DNA from: Spodoptera frugiperda | Taxonomy: Eukaryota > Arthropoda > Insecta > Lepidoptera > Noctuidae | Direction: 5' to 3' | DNA length: 64,000 nucleotides | Assembly: GCF_023101765.2 (NCBI RefSeq) | Contig: NC_064218.1 | Coordinates: forward strand, 3,410,001-3,474,000 | Part shown: one piece after another, positions 23,607 to 33,740 of the stretch | Layout: each line of letters starts with the position of its first letter | How positions within the stretch are numbered: position 1 is the first letter of the stretch | Notes under the pieces: generated by a model | The model's input: the letters and a program-made list of their open reading frames with translations, nothing else | The model's database searches: none | Told to the model about the DNA's origin: nothing | Position numbers and translations under genes: made by a program

Positions 23607-23929
23607 TTGTGATCTTCAAATTATCGTAGATGGAAGTTCAAAAATGATATAAGCAATGAATATACTAAAGTGTTTAAACGGTAATTTTAAGCTTAATTAC
23701 CATCGCCATAGAATGATTTATTTAATACAAACAAAACATATCTAATTTCACCATCACAGTCAATTGAAACATCAATCGAGAATCGATAATTAATTACGCC
23801 TAAGCAAGCATAGGAGCGAGGATTAACGAAAGTCGTATTACCGACCGATTACTTTCAAACTCAAACAGTTTGAGTGACCGCTAATCGGCGCCATGTTTGT
23901 GAGCTGACGTTTATCCGAGCGACTAATCG

Positions 23930-24050
23930 CGCGGCGGACATGTTGCGGCAGGGCGTGACGTCACGTGACGTCACCGTCGCGCGTCGCCTGTCGCCTCGTG
24001 TGACGCGACACTGATCGCTGAGCGACGGTTATTGTGTAGCGTGAGTTATA
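23930..24050. promoter_or_regulatory. CpG-dense block with double CRE palindrome
   Basis: An island of C+G in AT-rich intron DNA, with many CG dinucleotides. At 23955-23974 is the perfect 20-nt palindrome GTGACGTCACGTGACGTCAC: two full CREs (TGACGTCA, CREB/ATF sites) that form an E box (CACGTG) between them. 'agcgtgagtt' at 24039 resembles a splice donor on the plus strand. It could be an enhancer, an internal promoter of the channel gene or the start of a non-coding RNA. Function is inferred from motifs alone. Confidence 0.4.
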
Positions 24051-24173
24051 AGAACGGTTATTGGGTTTTAAAGTTTAAAACAAAATATGATGATGTTGCG
24101 TTCAAAGCTTTTTTGGTAGTAGGGTGCATGGTGCCTGGATTTATGTTGAAGTATTGTTGGATTTTGGACTAAT

Positions 24174-24294
24174 GGTGCATTCCAATAAACTACGGATCGG
24201 TAGACTGCCTACGAGCCGTAGAATTTTGACACACTTTATGTCAAAATTCTACGGCTCGTGCAAATTTACCGATCGGTAGTTATTGGAATGCGCC
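24174..24294. mobile_element. Palindromic MITE, 121 bp
   Basis: Ends 'ggtgcattccaataaactac' and its inverse 'ttattggaatgcgcc'. Internal arms 'acgagccgtagaattttgac' and 'gtcaaaattctacggctcgt' are perfect complements around an 11-nt centre, so the whole unit folds on itself. Confidence 0.75.
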
Positions 24295-24909
24295 GTAAAT
24301 CATTTTATGGAGCAGTGAGCCAATAGGGTCATTTAATATGCTAGATTTCTAAAAAGAAGAAAATACTTATGAAATTTTGTACACGTACCTACACAGGTAG
24401 CGATTTTCAGTTACGAGTATTTCCACGTACACACAAAAATCAAACTCAGCAAACAGCACAACAGTTTATCGGCAATTATAAGTTCCATTCAACTACTTCA
24501 CGACACGAGTGCGAGTGAAACGCCCCAATAACTCCTGTTCCAAACTCCAGAGGTCACAAAGCAATAAGCAATAAAAGTATCGAAAAAAAAACATGAGATT
24601 AACGAGCGCTTCGACATAAAGTACCGACATTAAGAGGAAGATGCTGTGAATTCATATTATAAGTCTCCGTGCCTACTTTTATTTTATATTTGTACATGAA
24701 ATTGTGGCTTCAACATTACCAGAATAAGTTAGCGCAATGCGTACCTTGTAGCTTTTAGTTTTAAACCCATGTACTGTCGGCCAAGTTACTTGGTATGCAG
24801 GTGAGAAAATAAAAATTGTTACACCTATTTACTCTATTCTGAATACAAAAGAGGATCCGTTTGCAAGGATCAGGTTTATCAGAGAACACTGCTGCATAGT
24901 GTTTTTTTG

Positions 24910-25110
24910 TTTTGAGGGGTGAAAATAATTTACTTCTCTAGCATTGGTCGAGGCGAAAGAGAGTGTCATACTCTCACTGACTAAAAACCACCCCGTTATT
25001 TCTCCTGCTTTTCGAGCCGGATCCCTGGAAACCAGCTAGGCAATCGCTGTTAGAGTTTGACACTCCCTCTCTCGTGGTCCAAAGCGGGAGAAGTGATTAT
25101 TCGCCCTCAA
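24910..25110 (+). repeat. R-A pair in opposite orientation
   Basis: A forward copy (24910-25045, 'ctcactgactaaaaaccacc') is followed at once by an inverted fragment (25050-25110, 'gagtttgacactccctctct'). Head-to-head copies of this family are otherwise absent here. Confidence 0.65.
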
Positions 25111-26313
25111 AAAAGCGTTAAATACTCTATGTTTTTCTCTAATATAATTTGAGACAGACACCGAAATTACATAAATTACCAACCTTCATTCAATAATCCA
25201 AATCATTCTTTATTCACCCTACACCTCAAAGCCGCGGATGATTACAAATTCATAATTACAATACAAACAATTTGGCAAGTTAATGAACTTGCTTCATGAA
25301 GTATTCATGGCGTTAATTCATCAAGTCTGTCAGGGTGTGATAAACCCTGATAAGCCGGTGATGTTGGCGTCAAACAAAAGGTTGTTTGTTCTGGCGGACA
25401 CCTACAACAACTGACTTTAATTTCAGAACTGTAATGCTGATGGGAATTATCTGGGAATGACTTGTTGATATAATAATGAACTGTTGTGCGTTGGATTTTC
25501 TTCATGTGTCTTTTTAACGTTGTTTCCACATTAGAATCTACACTCAGGAACGAGCACCTGGCTTTACCAACGAACTGACTGACAGACTGTTATTTATTTC
25601 TTTTATTTGTTGACATATCAAAAGTACCTATTTGTGGTTTCATTGGAATAAATAATTTGACTGTTGACTTTGACTAGAATTTTTCCCGAGTCATTGGTGC
25701 ATTTATAAAGATGTAATTTCACGTGACCAAACAGTGTCAACGATATATTATCTAAGCAGGAACAGTAGTTTGCCGGCAGTAGTTGACGCAAATATATCAC
25801 AAACTACGCACCGATAGAGATTTAATGTAAAAATGTATGAAAATGTCATTAAAACGCTCAATTTACAAGCAACAATGACAAGCACATTTACAACAAACTC
25901 AACATTTTATCGACGGAGCGTACATGAAACATCTGCCTTAAACGCTCGCAGCGCCCTCACCATTTGGTATAATCAATAAACCTGTTGATGGAGCGGCCCG
26001 ATAAAACATACAACACACTAACATTAGTCGGCATTAGTACCAATACCGCAGTGCCACAATGTCGGCTAGATAAGCTTTTATAGGCAATGCCTTTATTATT
26101 GAGCTACCAAATGACGTGCCACAAAAACGGCGCCAATAGTTTCTAAACGTGGCGTTCTATATTTAAATTTTGACGTTTTGAGTTCAACTCTTTTTTTTTG
26201 TTGATAAGACTTTGAGTTTTTATTTGTGGTTTGACACTGGCAGAATAGTCGACAATTTTGTATTTGTGATTCGGTTGCCTTCAAGAAGAAAAAAAAATGT
26301 GGTTTAAGTTTTT

Positions 26314-26484
26314 AAACTGACATGGTCACTAACACTATCATTAGAACTTGAGACGGGACATTTACCATGTTTATTTATGTCTTCCAATATTTCGGTACTG
26401 TTGCAGCGCCATGATCACGGATGAACTCATAGACATTAATAAACATGGTAAATATCCGTCTCAGGTTTTAGTGATAGTATGAGT
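26314..26484. repeat. R-N family palindromic element, intact
   Basis: Arms 'cactatcattagaacttgag...gggacatttaccatgttta' and 'aaacatggtaaatatccgtc...ttttagtgatagt' pair around a centre holding 'gcgccatgatcacggatgaa'. Related copies lie at 8376 and 21372. Confidence 0.7.
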
Positions 26485-27534
26485 GGTTTGTTTTTTAATA
26501 TTTTAATAGGTTTCGCTGGTCGAGCAAGGGTGTACTCGAATATTGAGTTTATATCACGCGTCGAGCAAAGCTTTGTTACCATTTTCTGTTTCATTTGCTC
26601 TTGTTTAAGTACAGCATTTACTGGTTTTACTGATGCCTCTCTTTTTAACCTTCGTAAAAGGTGTCATGTGCATAAAATCACATACGAGTATTACGTATGC
26701 AGATCACAGGCAGTCGAGGTGGCTTGTAAACAATTAATTGTTTGTCTACTAATCAAGCTTGCAGTTACGTGTTACTTGTTAATCAAACGATCAAATACAC
26801 GATCTTCAGTCTAGTGGCTATTAAGAGGAGACTGGAGATTGAATGTGTGTTTTCAGTGTTTAAAGTTTACGTCTTAAACCACAAAAGAGTAAGTAGATTT
26901 GTATCAATTTACGGCATTTGGGCTTTAAAAACGTGAAGTTATAATAAATGTAATGCACGTAAACACTTGCATCAGTTATGTTTTGTTTTATGTTCCAAGT
27001 AATAGGGGGTGAGTAATTTAGTGTGTGTAGAAAAATATTCTTACGGGCGTTCTCACTAAACATTTCTTAACTAAACTTTACTTAGCGTAAGGGAGCATCT
27101 AAGACGCGGGAACATTAAGACTTTACCTTTTCATTTAGTTATAACTTATAACCAAAAGTTTCCTATATTAGTTTACAAGTTCCTTAAAATTCAAGAGAGG
27201 TTGCTGAAAACGGACATGAGATAGCAATTTGTATGAATACTCATACGGCACATGTAAAACTTATACTAAAGTGCCAGATTCCCATCGACACACTAATCAT
27301 TGGAAGCAGAACACGGCACTGTTACTCGAACTTGTAAAATAGGAGTTCCAATAGTTAGCACTCCCTGAGGAGGTTCCCAATAAACTACAAACAGATTGAA
27401 TTAGAACACGTGTAGTGTTTGTGTCGCCTAGTTCGTAAGTACTCGGTGATTGGAAATCTGTTAAGATGTCTAACTAATTAGAAAGTGGAAAGGGTGATTC
27501 ATTTTCTTTTTTAACCTTGATTGTGTTTTTGAAG

Positions 27535-27655
27535 AGAGAAAATCTTCCAATGACTTCTCCCGCCTTGAGCGTCAGAATCTTGCTGACTAAAAACCACCCC
27601 GTTCCTACTCCTGCTTTTCGAGCCGGAGCCCCGGTAACCCGCTAGGCAGTCCGGA
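27535..27655 (+). repeat. R-A family repeat
   Basis: 'cttctcccgccttgagcg', 'gctgactaaaaaccaccccg' and 'gagccggagccccggtaacc'; a deletion follows the first block. Confidence 0.75.
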
Positions 27656-27924
27656 ACTTTTATAACGTTAGGCGATTATTTTCACACCCAAAATAAAATT
27701 AGATTGATAGAAGACAGAAGCACCAATTAGATTGATGAGCTTGAAGTAGTTACTGTGTTTAGTGGAGGTCATAAAACTGGCTGTTTAATTGCGCCATTAT
27801 TTGCTGTGCACTGTCACGATTCATGTTCCTACATGATCTCCAACGCCCTCGTAACACCTTTGGTATTGCAAGTGTATTTAAGATACAATCACCATCTACT
27901 ATCTGGCTGCCTTATAAAAATCAA

Positions 27925-28076
27925 TTGCTGTTCTTTAGTCTCGCTAAAACTCGAGAACGGCTGGACCGATTTGGCTAATTTTGGTCTTGAATTATTGGTG
28001 GAAATCCAGGGAAGGTTTAAAATGTGAGAAAAAGAAATTGAGGCGGTACAAAGTTTGCCGGGTCACCAAGTATATA
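27925..28076 (+). repeat. Helitron-like tail, decayed
   Basis: Has 'cgagaacggctggaccgatt' and 'tggtggaaatccagggaagg', then 'aaagtttgccgggtcaccaa'. It shares the 'gtttgcygg(g/a)tca' end of 33489-33510, but the terminal CTAG is lost. The clade is from memory. Confidence 0.5.
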
Positions 28077-28540
28077 GCTAATAGAAAAAACTAAACAAAA
28101 TTGACACGTGTATCAGGTTAGTACACATTAAAAAAATACAGGTAGTTAAATATTCGAAGTGAACTGAATTCGTCCAGTATAATTGTATACGTATTGAAAT
28201 AATTACTAGCCTCAAGGCCAACGCGTTACAATGGGTATAAATGTTCAAAGTTATATTTTATAAAACCGCTGTCGACTCGTACAGAAATCCATTGTTTGTT
28301 GGACGCAAATATCTACTTAATACATTGCTTTTCTTTTGTGCTTTTTCAGTCTATTATTTTGTTGACTGTTACTTTGGTTTGGTTGTAAATGCGGTTGGGG
28401 AATACGAGATAAAATACTACTGATTACAAAGGACAGGGATGGTATATCAATCAAATTGTAGTGTTAAGGATTTATTTCTTAGTCTAGTAAACGGCATAGA
28501 ATACAGAAATTGAATAGTTTCCTCAGACTTTTCAAAACAA

Positions 28541-28757
28541 GAAAAAAATTTAAAACAATCACACTTTCATTCATAGATTTGATTATCTACTTAATTTTCT
28601 AAATTTCCTAGTTAATTTTCTAGAAATAATTTTGCTATTCGACGTAAAAATTTGATGACGTCATAACGCAGTATTTCATAAAATAATTCATAAGAAAATA
28701 TCGTTTTTGATGTTAAGAAAAAGTATTGTCTAGTAGGAAACTAGCCTATTATAAATT
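28541..28757 (+). repeat. R-L family repeat
   Basis: Shares 'atgacgtcataacgca', 'aaaatatcgttt' and 'taggaaactagcctattata' with 54190-54412. This copy has an intact CRE (28656-28663), while the other has 'tgacatca'. Confidence 0.6.
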
Positions 28758-29029
28758 AACCACTTACTTGTTCCCTTATACCGCCATCCTATTGAAAAAT
28801 ATTCCATACTATTTCTTAACTACTCCCACCACTATGAGAAAGCGTGAAGCTATGTCATAATACCAGGTCCCAACCGCATTCTATTCCTTAGTCAGCTCAC
28901 GTGGAGTCACTTCCAGAGGACGATTGCTGCATAACTGATGGTTTTTTACCCCCCCTTAGGCTAAAACCGCTCTGTGATATTACCTTAGTGCAGTTAACCG
29001 CCTTTACAATACAAATGAAGTGCAGTCCA

Positions 29030-29174
29030 GTACCCTTAATACGAGTTTGCTTTACGTTTAAAGTAATCGAAACGAGAGCGCGTTCGGCGCTCTTATTGGT
29101 TGGTTTATTTGAGCTGGCCAATCAGAGCACCGAACGCGCTCTCGTTTCGACTACGTTACATACTAAGGGTACGT
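29030..29174. mobile_element. MITE-F, complete palindrome
   Basis: Begins 'gtacccttaatacgagtttg' and ends 'catactaagggtac'. Inner arms 'gaaacgagagcgcgttcggc' and 'ccgaacgcgctctcgtttcg' are near-perfect complements. Best example of the family; the two frames over it are its shadow. Confidence 0.8.
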
Positions 29175-29639
29175 TTTAAAACGAACTCGAAATCAACCTT
29201 AGTTCTATCGCTAAGTGCTCTATGAAGTACAAATGCAGCTATTTTTTCTGCCATAATTATGTTTCAAAACTTTAAAATCAATCGCCGGAAAAATCATAAG
29301 TGCGGCTGCTTATATTCGTTTCCAATTACGCGAGTAAAAACCGTACTACGTCCCAGACCTTATACAGAATGATGTAAATAACAAACTTACACAGAGTGTT
29401 GTAACAGAGTGACACTGACACGATTTTATACAGAGTGTAACCGAGTGTCACCAAGTTTGTTCACTTACATCTTGAATTACATGTTGTAAGGAGCTGTATC
29501 GTCGGGAGAGTCATATGTCACTGATGGGACGATAACGGAGTTGTGTGTCGCGACCTTTTGTTGGGTTCGGGAGCTATTTGCATGTTTCAGTTTATTTCAG
29601 GGTATTGTAGGTATTCAGCTGTGTTTATATAGGTAATCT

Positions 29640-29760
29640 TAGAGTATATACATCACATCAACATCCTATAAATGGCTCCTGCTGACCGAAGGCCTTTTGC
29701 ATGGAGAAGCATTAATCATTACGCTTGCACAATGCGGTTTGGTGATTTCAAATTTATAAT
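29640..29760 (+). repeat. R-C family repeat, left half
   Basis: From 'catcaacatcctataaatgg' to 'gatttcaaatttataat'. The same copy resumes at 30526 after a 765-bp insertion. Confidence 0.8.
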
Positions 29761-29988
29761 AAAAAACTAAAAACCCGACTGCGTTTCTTTATAATATTAA
29801 AATGAAAAACCCTAAAACAAGAAAGTCATCGTAAAATTTAAGCAGTCGGGACCCATTCTAGAAAGCCAGCCGTATGTACCCATATTTAGAATGGGTCCCG
29901 ACTGCTTAAATTTTACGATGACTTTCTTGTTTTAGGGTTTTTTCATTTTAATATTATAAAGAAACGCAGTCGGGTTTTTTAGTTTTTT
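29761..29988. repeat. 100-bp near-perfect inverted repeat
   Basis: Arm 29761-29860 and arm 29887-29988 are complementary along their whole length except for two single-base length differences in A/T runs. The loop is 26 nt. Each arm is itself bounded by 'cccgactgc' and 'gcagtcggg'. Transcribed, it would form a long hairpin RNA. Confidence 0.92.
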
Positions 29989-30036
29989 AAATTACCTTTT
30001 TTTATTTTATTTTTTTTAGTTTTATTATTTTTGTAT

Positions 30037-30400
30037 TTTGATATATCTAGTGTCACTCTCACAGTAAATACGAATCAAACGACCCCTATCAAGCGGAAAT
30101 CCATCCAAGCTAGAGAGTGAGAAATATTCAAATTTGGCGCCAAAAAACCGCCATTTTGTTTTTTTATTATTTTGATATATTCAGTGTCACTTTCACAGTA
30201 AATACGAATCTAACGACACCTCTCAAGTCAAAATCCATCAAGTCGTTTAGGCTAGAGAGTGAGAAATATTCGAATTTGGCGCCAAAAATCCGCCATTTTG
30301 TTTTTTTTATTATTTTGATATACCCAGTGTCACTCTCACAGTAAATACAAATCTAACGACACCTCTCAAGTCAAAATCCATCAAGCCGTTTAGGCTGTAG
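30037..30400 (+). repeat. Three degenerate tandem units
   Basis: Units begin near 30037, 30171 and 30314 at 'tttgatata'. Each holds 'gtcactctcacagtaaatac' and 'aaatccatc'. The first two end in 'ggcgccaaaaa(a/t)ccgccattttg'. Unit 1 lacks the 'gtcgtttaggc' segment of the others. Confidence 0.85.
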
Positions 30401-30416
30401 AGCGTGCCAAACAATT

Positions 30417-30488
30417 ATACATACATACATACATACATACATACATACATACATACATACATACATACATACATACATACATACATAC
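30417..30488 (+). repeat. (ATAC)18 microsatellite
   Basis: Eighteen uninterrupted ATAC units. A reverse-strand frame of repeated Cys-Met-Tyr-Val is produced by it. Confidence 0.97.
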
Positions 30489-30525
30489 ACTCGAAAAACA
30501 TAACCCTCCTTCTGGCGCAGTCGGG

Positions 30526-30720
30526 TAATTAGAATTTATAAGCTCAGGCTTCCACACGGTAGTCACGGTGTTTTCCTTCACCGTTAGTCAGTGATGTCTA
30601 AATAGTCTTAGAAAGTACATATAACTCGGAAAAAATCACATTGGTACTTTGCCTTTGGTAAGTTTGAACCTGCCTCATGCGTGAGAAGCCAGCGTCTTAA
30701 ACCTCCGCCACCTTAGAGTA
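30526..30720 (+). repeat. R-C family repeat, right half
   Basis: Continues the copy at 29640: 'gtgttttccttcaccgttag', 'gatgtctaaatagtcttaga', 'cttaaacctccgccacc'. Confidence 0.75.
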
Positions 30721-31417
30721 TAGTAATGTTACATTTCCTATAGAAATAGCGACAGTGAAGTATTTTTCATTTAAGTTGTTTATAATAATTACATTGAGAA
30801 TACAAGGAGTTCTTTATTGACCATAATATTTTAATCAATTATGTGTTGAATAATGATGTGTGAATAAAAATCCATATCCATCTACTTGAAAAACAGTGCT
30901 TAGTTAATGTAATATCTTCGACTAATTTCGTCTCCAGCTGAGGACTCTTAATTCATTGGGACGCGGGCACAAAACCACTTAGACCCGGTATTAAAGTGCA
31001 TAACGTTTAGCATTTATTGCCCACCGGTTTGCACCGGCTCCCACCGGTTCACACCGCCCTCCATCGACCCTATTACCGGATCCGATTCGGATTTTCGTCC
31101 CCCCTTCATGAATATCTGACACTTCTAATTGGAACGTTCTCATTGGCTATTTATTAGGGGTTCGAATTACAAAATCGATTGATTAGTTTCTTTACCTTTT
31201 TTTGGAATTTGTTTTCCATTAATTTAAGTAATTCATTTATAAGGTTAAATATAAATTGTCATTTCACTGTGACGATCAGAGTTCTAAATTATGGCAAAAT
31301 TTCGTTATATTTTAAGTGGTTTTCCCTTACATTTTCAGTATTAAAGAATCAATTATAGGTAATATATTAAAGAAGGGCAAAATTAAAAGTACCTTTAACC
31401 GACGAGCATGCATGAAA

Positions 31418-31545
31418 AGACTGATGACTGTTGATGAAGCAGAGAGAAAGAGGTACGTAAGAGTCGTAACAATTGGCGGTCTATTGCCTCCGTCTACCTC
31501 TATAGGAGACAGGCGTGAAGTTATGCATTTTCAGCAGCAAAACAC
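31418..31545 (+). repeat. R-J family repeat
   Basis: 'cgtaacaattggcggtctat' and 'ggagacaggcgtgaagttat'. A 103-codon frame covers it, but it tracks the repeat and is not a host gene. Confidence 0.55.
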
Positions 31546-32067
31546 CCTTTACCACAAGAGGTTAAATATGACAGGAGTACAGGACATAATTAAAAACAAA
31601 CAAACACACAAACAAATAAACAAATAGACACACATTTATAATACTAACCGTGTACACTAGCAAGCAGTAAATTACTACCGCAGTACGTAAACAGTAGACA
31701 CATGTTTTCTCCACACATGTACACATGTACAGTCGGGTACACTAACGAGATCATATATAACGTTGACGTAAACGCAAGCAAGCGAATAACATGATTGATA
31801 CACCCGTCACCGATCCGACTACTGATTTTGTTAGCGACTGTACTCGTGGTACATAGTAATAGGTACATTTGCGCATAATTTCGTAACTAGTTTAAAGTGG
31901 ATTTTGGAAGTTTTGGTACTTGCTGTGTAATAATACTCTGGTTGCAAGTTTCGTGTCTGTGTATTGAATTTGCATTTTGTTTTGATTAGGTTTTTGATTA
32001 AGGGGTGTTAAGATGCTGTGTTGGCTATGTGGTTGGCTTATATGCTTCTGTATACTCTTTTAATTCA

Positions 32068-32458
32068 GTGATAAAAACATCAACAATATAATATTAGGTG
32101 TTCTAAAATTTATCTGCCACGGCTTTAATGGGAGGTAATAGTGTGTTCGAAGATTACAATAGTGAAGAAGTTTTGTATCCCGAACCAGTGAATTCAATTT
32201 CAATACATAAAAAAGTTAAATAAACATTGACTCTACTCTGCATAACATACGTAGTTCACAAATACGTACGATGCGACTGAGACAGTGAGCTGTTTCATAT
32301 CAAAGGCATCCATCGTTTTTTGTTTGTATGCAAATTAAGCTCATAATCAATCATTTATAATATTCACTATTGTAATCTGCAAACACAACACTACCTCCCA
32401 TTAAAGCCGTGACAGATATAATTTTAGAACAACTTATATTTTGTTGATGTTTTATCAC
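32068..32458. mobile_element. MITE with about 98-bp inverted ends
   Basis: Left arm 32068-32167 and right arm 32361-32458 share, inverted, 'gtgataaaa', 'cggctttaatgggaggta' and 'gattacaatagtgaa'. The 190-bp centre is AT-rich and non-coding. A solo arm is at 4650. Confidence 0.75.
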
Positions 32459-33287
32459 GGAATAACATGAGTTTACGGAAGCATATATGCTAAACGGTTT
32501 GGCAGCTCATGTCTTCACATTCATTTTTTGCCTTAAAAATACAAAAAGTCCGTGCTTATCACACTACAACATTCACCATAACAATTTATTTCAATATTTT
32601 TTTAAATGCCAGTCAAATGAACTCGATATTAAGTAATAACGATACAGTTTAAAACGTCAATCAACTTAAAATATCTGAAACATTTCAAATTAACTGGTAC
32701 AGACATCAATTTCGATCAACAAGTGCTTGACAGAGTATAAAGGCCGGATATTGAATGCTTCCTACGTGGAGCCTTTATTAAAACGTTCGGTAATTTGACC
32801 AGAATAAATACATTACTTCCCTCTCTTGTTAAAGAGGGTAACGCTCAATATTTTTGTTTAAATTGAAATGAACAGAATACTCGCAGAAATTGCAATTCTC
32901 CGTTAAGTTGTTTACTTTTAAAAGTGGTGAAATAAATGAGAATTGGTTATGGAACTTTATACTAAGTTTGATGTAATTAATGAAACAATGTTTGGATTAT
33001 TTCTGTAAAAGTTTCACGGTATTGTGAGTCTGTAGGTACTTAGTAGGTATTCTCTAATTAGGAAACGTACGAACTTGTAAGATGCCTTGAACAATAATCC
33101 TAATATTTTACATTACATTCTTGGTAGATACCACAGTAGATACAAACATTGGATTAATGCTAGATCTCAAGCGTGACTTACGAGTGACTTCAGCTATCCA
33201 AACACTAATTGAGAATAGCACGGTTTAATCTTAAACCCATCCAAATTCTCTATCACCAAATTGTTAAAGACCACAAAAGAGAAACAA

Positions 33288-33510
33288 CCTAATATATACA
33301 TTTTCATGTCACAATGTTAATTACCGTACTCCTCCGAAACGGAGGAGTACGGTAACCGATTTTTACCAAATTTTGTATGCGTATTCAGTAAGTCTAAGAA
33401 TCGGCTACTATCTATTTTCTATACCCCTAAGTAATAAGGGTTGTTCATCCTTCATTCCTTTTTTGACGAAATAATGTATAAGGCAAAACAACGTTTGCTG
33501 GATCAGCTAG
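33288..33510 (+). mobile_element. Helitron-like element, copy 1
   Basis: Left part aligns with copy 2 ('atgtcacaatgtt', 'actcctccgaaacgg', 'tctattttctatacccctaa'). It ends 'gtttgctggatcagCTAG' at 33507-33510. It contains a perfect 16-bp stem not present in copy 2. Non-autonomous. Confidence 0.65.
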
Positions 33511-33711
33511 TCTAATAAATAAAATTCTCGTGTCACAGTTTTCGTTGCTATACTCCTCCGAAACGGCTTGACCGATTTTGATGTTTTTTTTATACTTATC
33601 CGGTATTTATGAAAATCGGCCAACATCTATTTTTCATCCCCCTAAATGTTAGGGGTAGTACAACCCTGGTTTTTTTAATTTTCCGCGGACGAAGTCGCGA
33701 GCAGAAGCTAG
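33511..33711 (+). mobile_element. Helitron-like element, copy 2
   Basis: Starts TC directly after the CTAG of copy 1 and ends 'gcagaagCTAG' before T. A 'ccgcggacgaagtcgcg' hairpin lies close to the end, as expected for Helitrons. It stops 29 nt short of the S1 exon. The 5' parts of copies 1 and 2 are alike, while their 3' ends differ. Confidence 0.7.
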
Positions 33712-33740
33712 TAATTCTACGTATAAAGCCAAAAACTTAC

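Larger units (their letters stand above)
29761..30525 (+). mobile_element. 765-bp element inserted in an R-C repeat
   Basis: Flanked by TAAT on both sides (29757-29760 and 30526-30529), the likely target duplication. The outer ends carry 'cccgactgcg' and 'cgcagtcggg'. Inside, in order: a 100-bp inverted repeat, three degenerate direct repeats and an (ATAC)18 tract. No ORF for a transposase is present, so it is non-autonomous; the superfamily is unknown. Confidence 0.75.
5704..33740 (-). other. Giant channel intron, 28,037 bp
   Basis: GT-AG intron splitting S1 from S2 in domain I. The reading frame is continuous across it (EEA-E-YIF), so no missing exon is needed. Besides the elements listed separately, these stretches hold nothing I recognise and no credible ORF: 9196-10684, 12568-13254, 15030-15462, 16091-16534, 17541-18756, 22020-22982, 23108-23520, 26485-27534, 28077-28540, 31546-32067 and 32459-33287. 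All are AT-rich. Small fragments of other repeats lie at 10833-10960, 19890-19995 and 25535-25640 (R-O family, 'gtgaagctaggtgctcgttc'). Confidence 0.85.

Noticed and set aside
26479..26814. 111-codon plus-strand ORF with hydrophobic stretches
   Set aside because: Starts inside the right arm of an R-N repeat, no recognisable domain, no splice signals or conserved motif.
30390..30581. Minus-strand ORF with repeated Cys-Met-Tyr-Val
   Set aside because: Direct translation of the (ATAC)18 microsatellite.
31316..31627. 103-codon ORF with a basic patch
   Set aside because: Its central part is the R-J repeat found at four other places on either strand.
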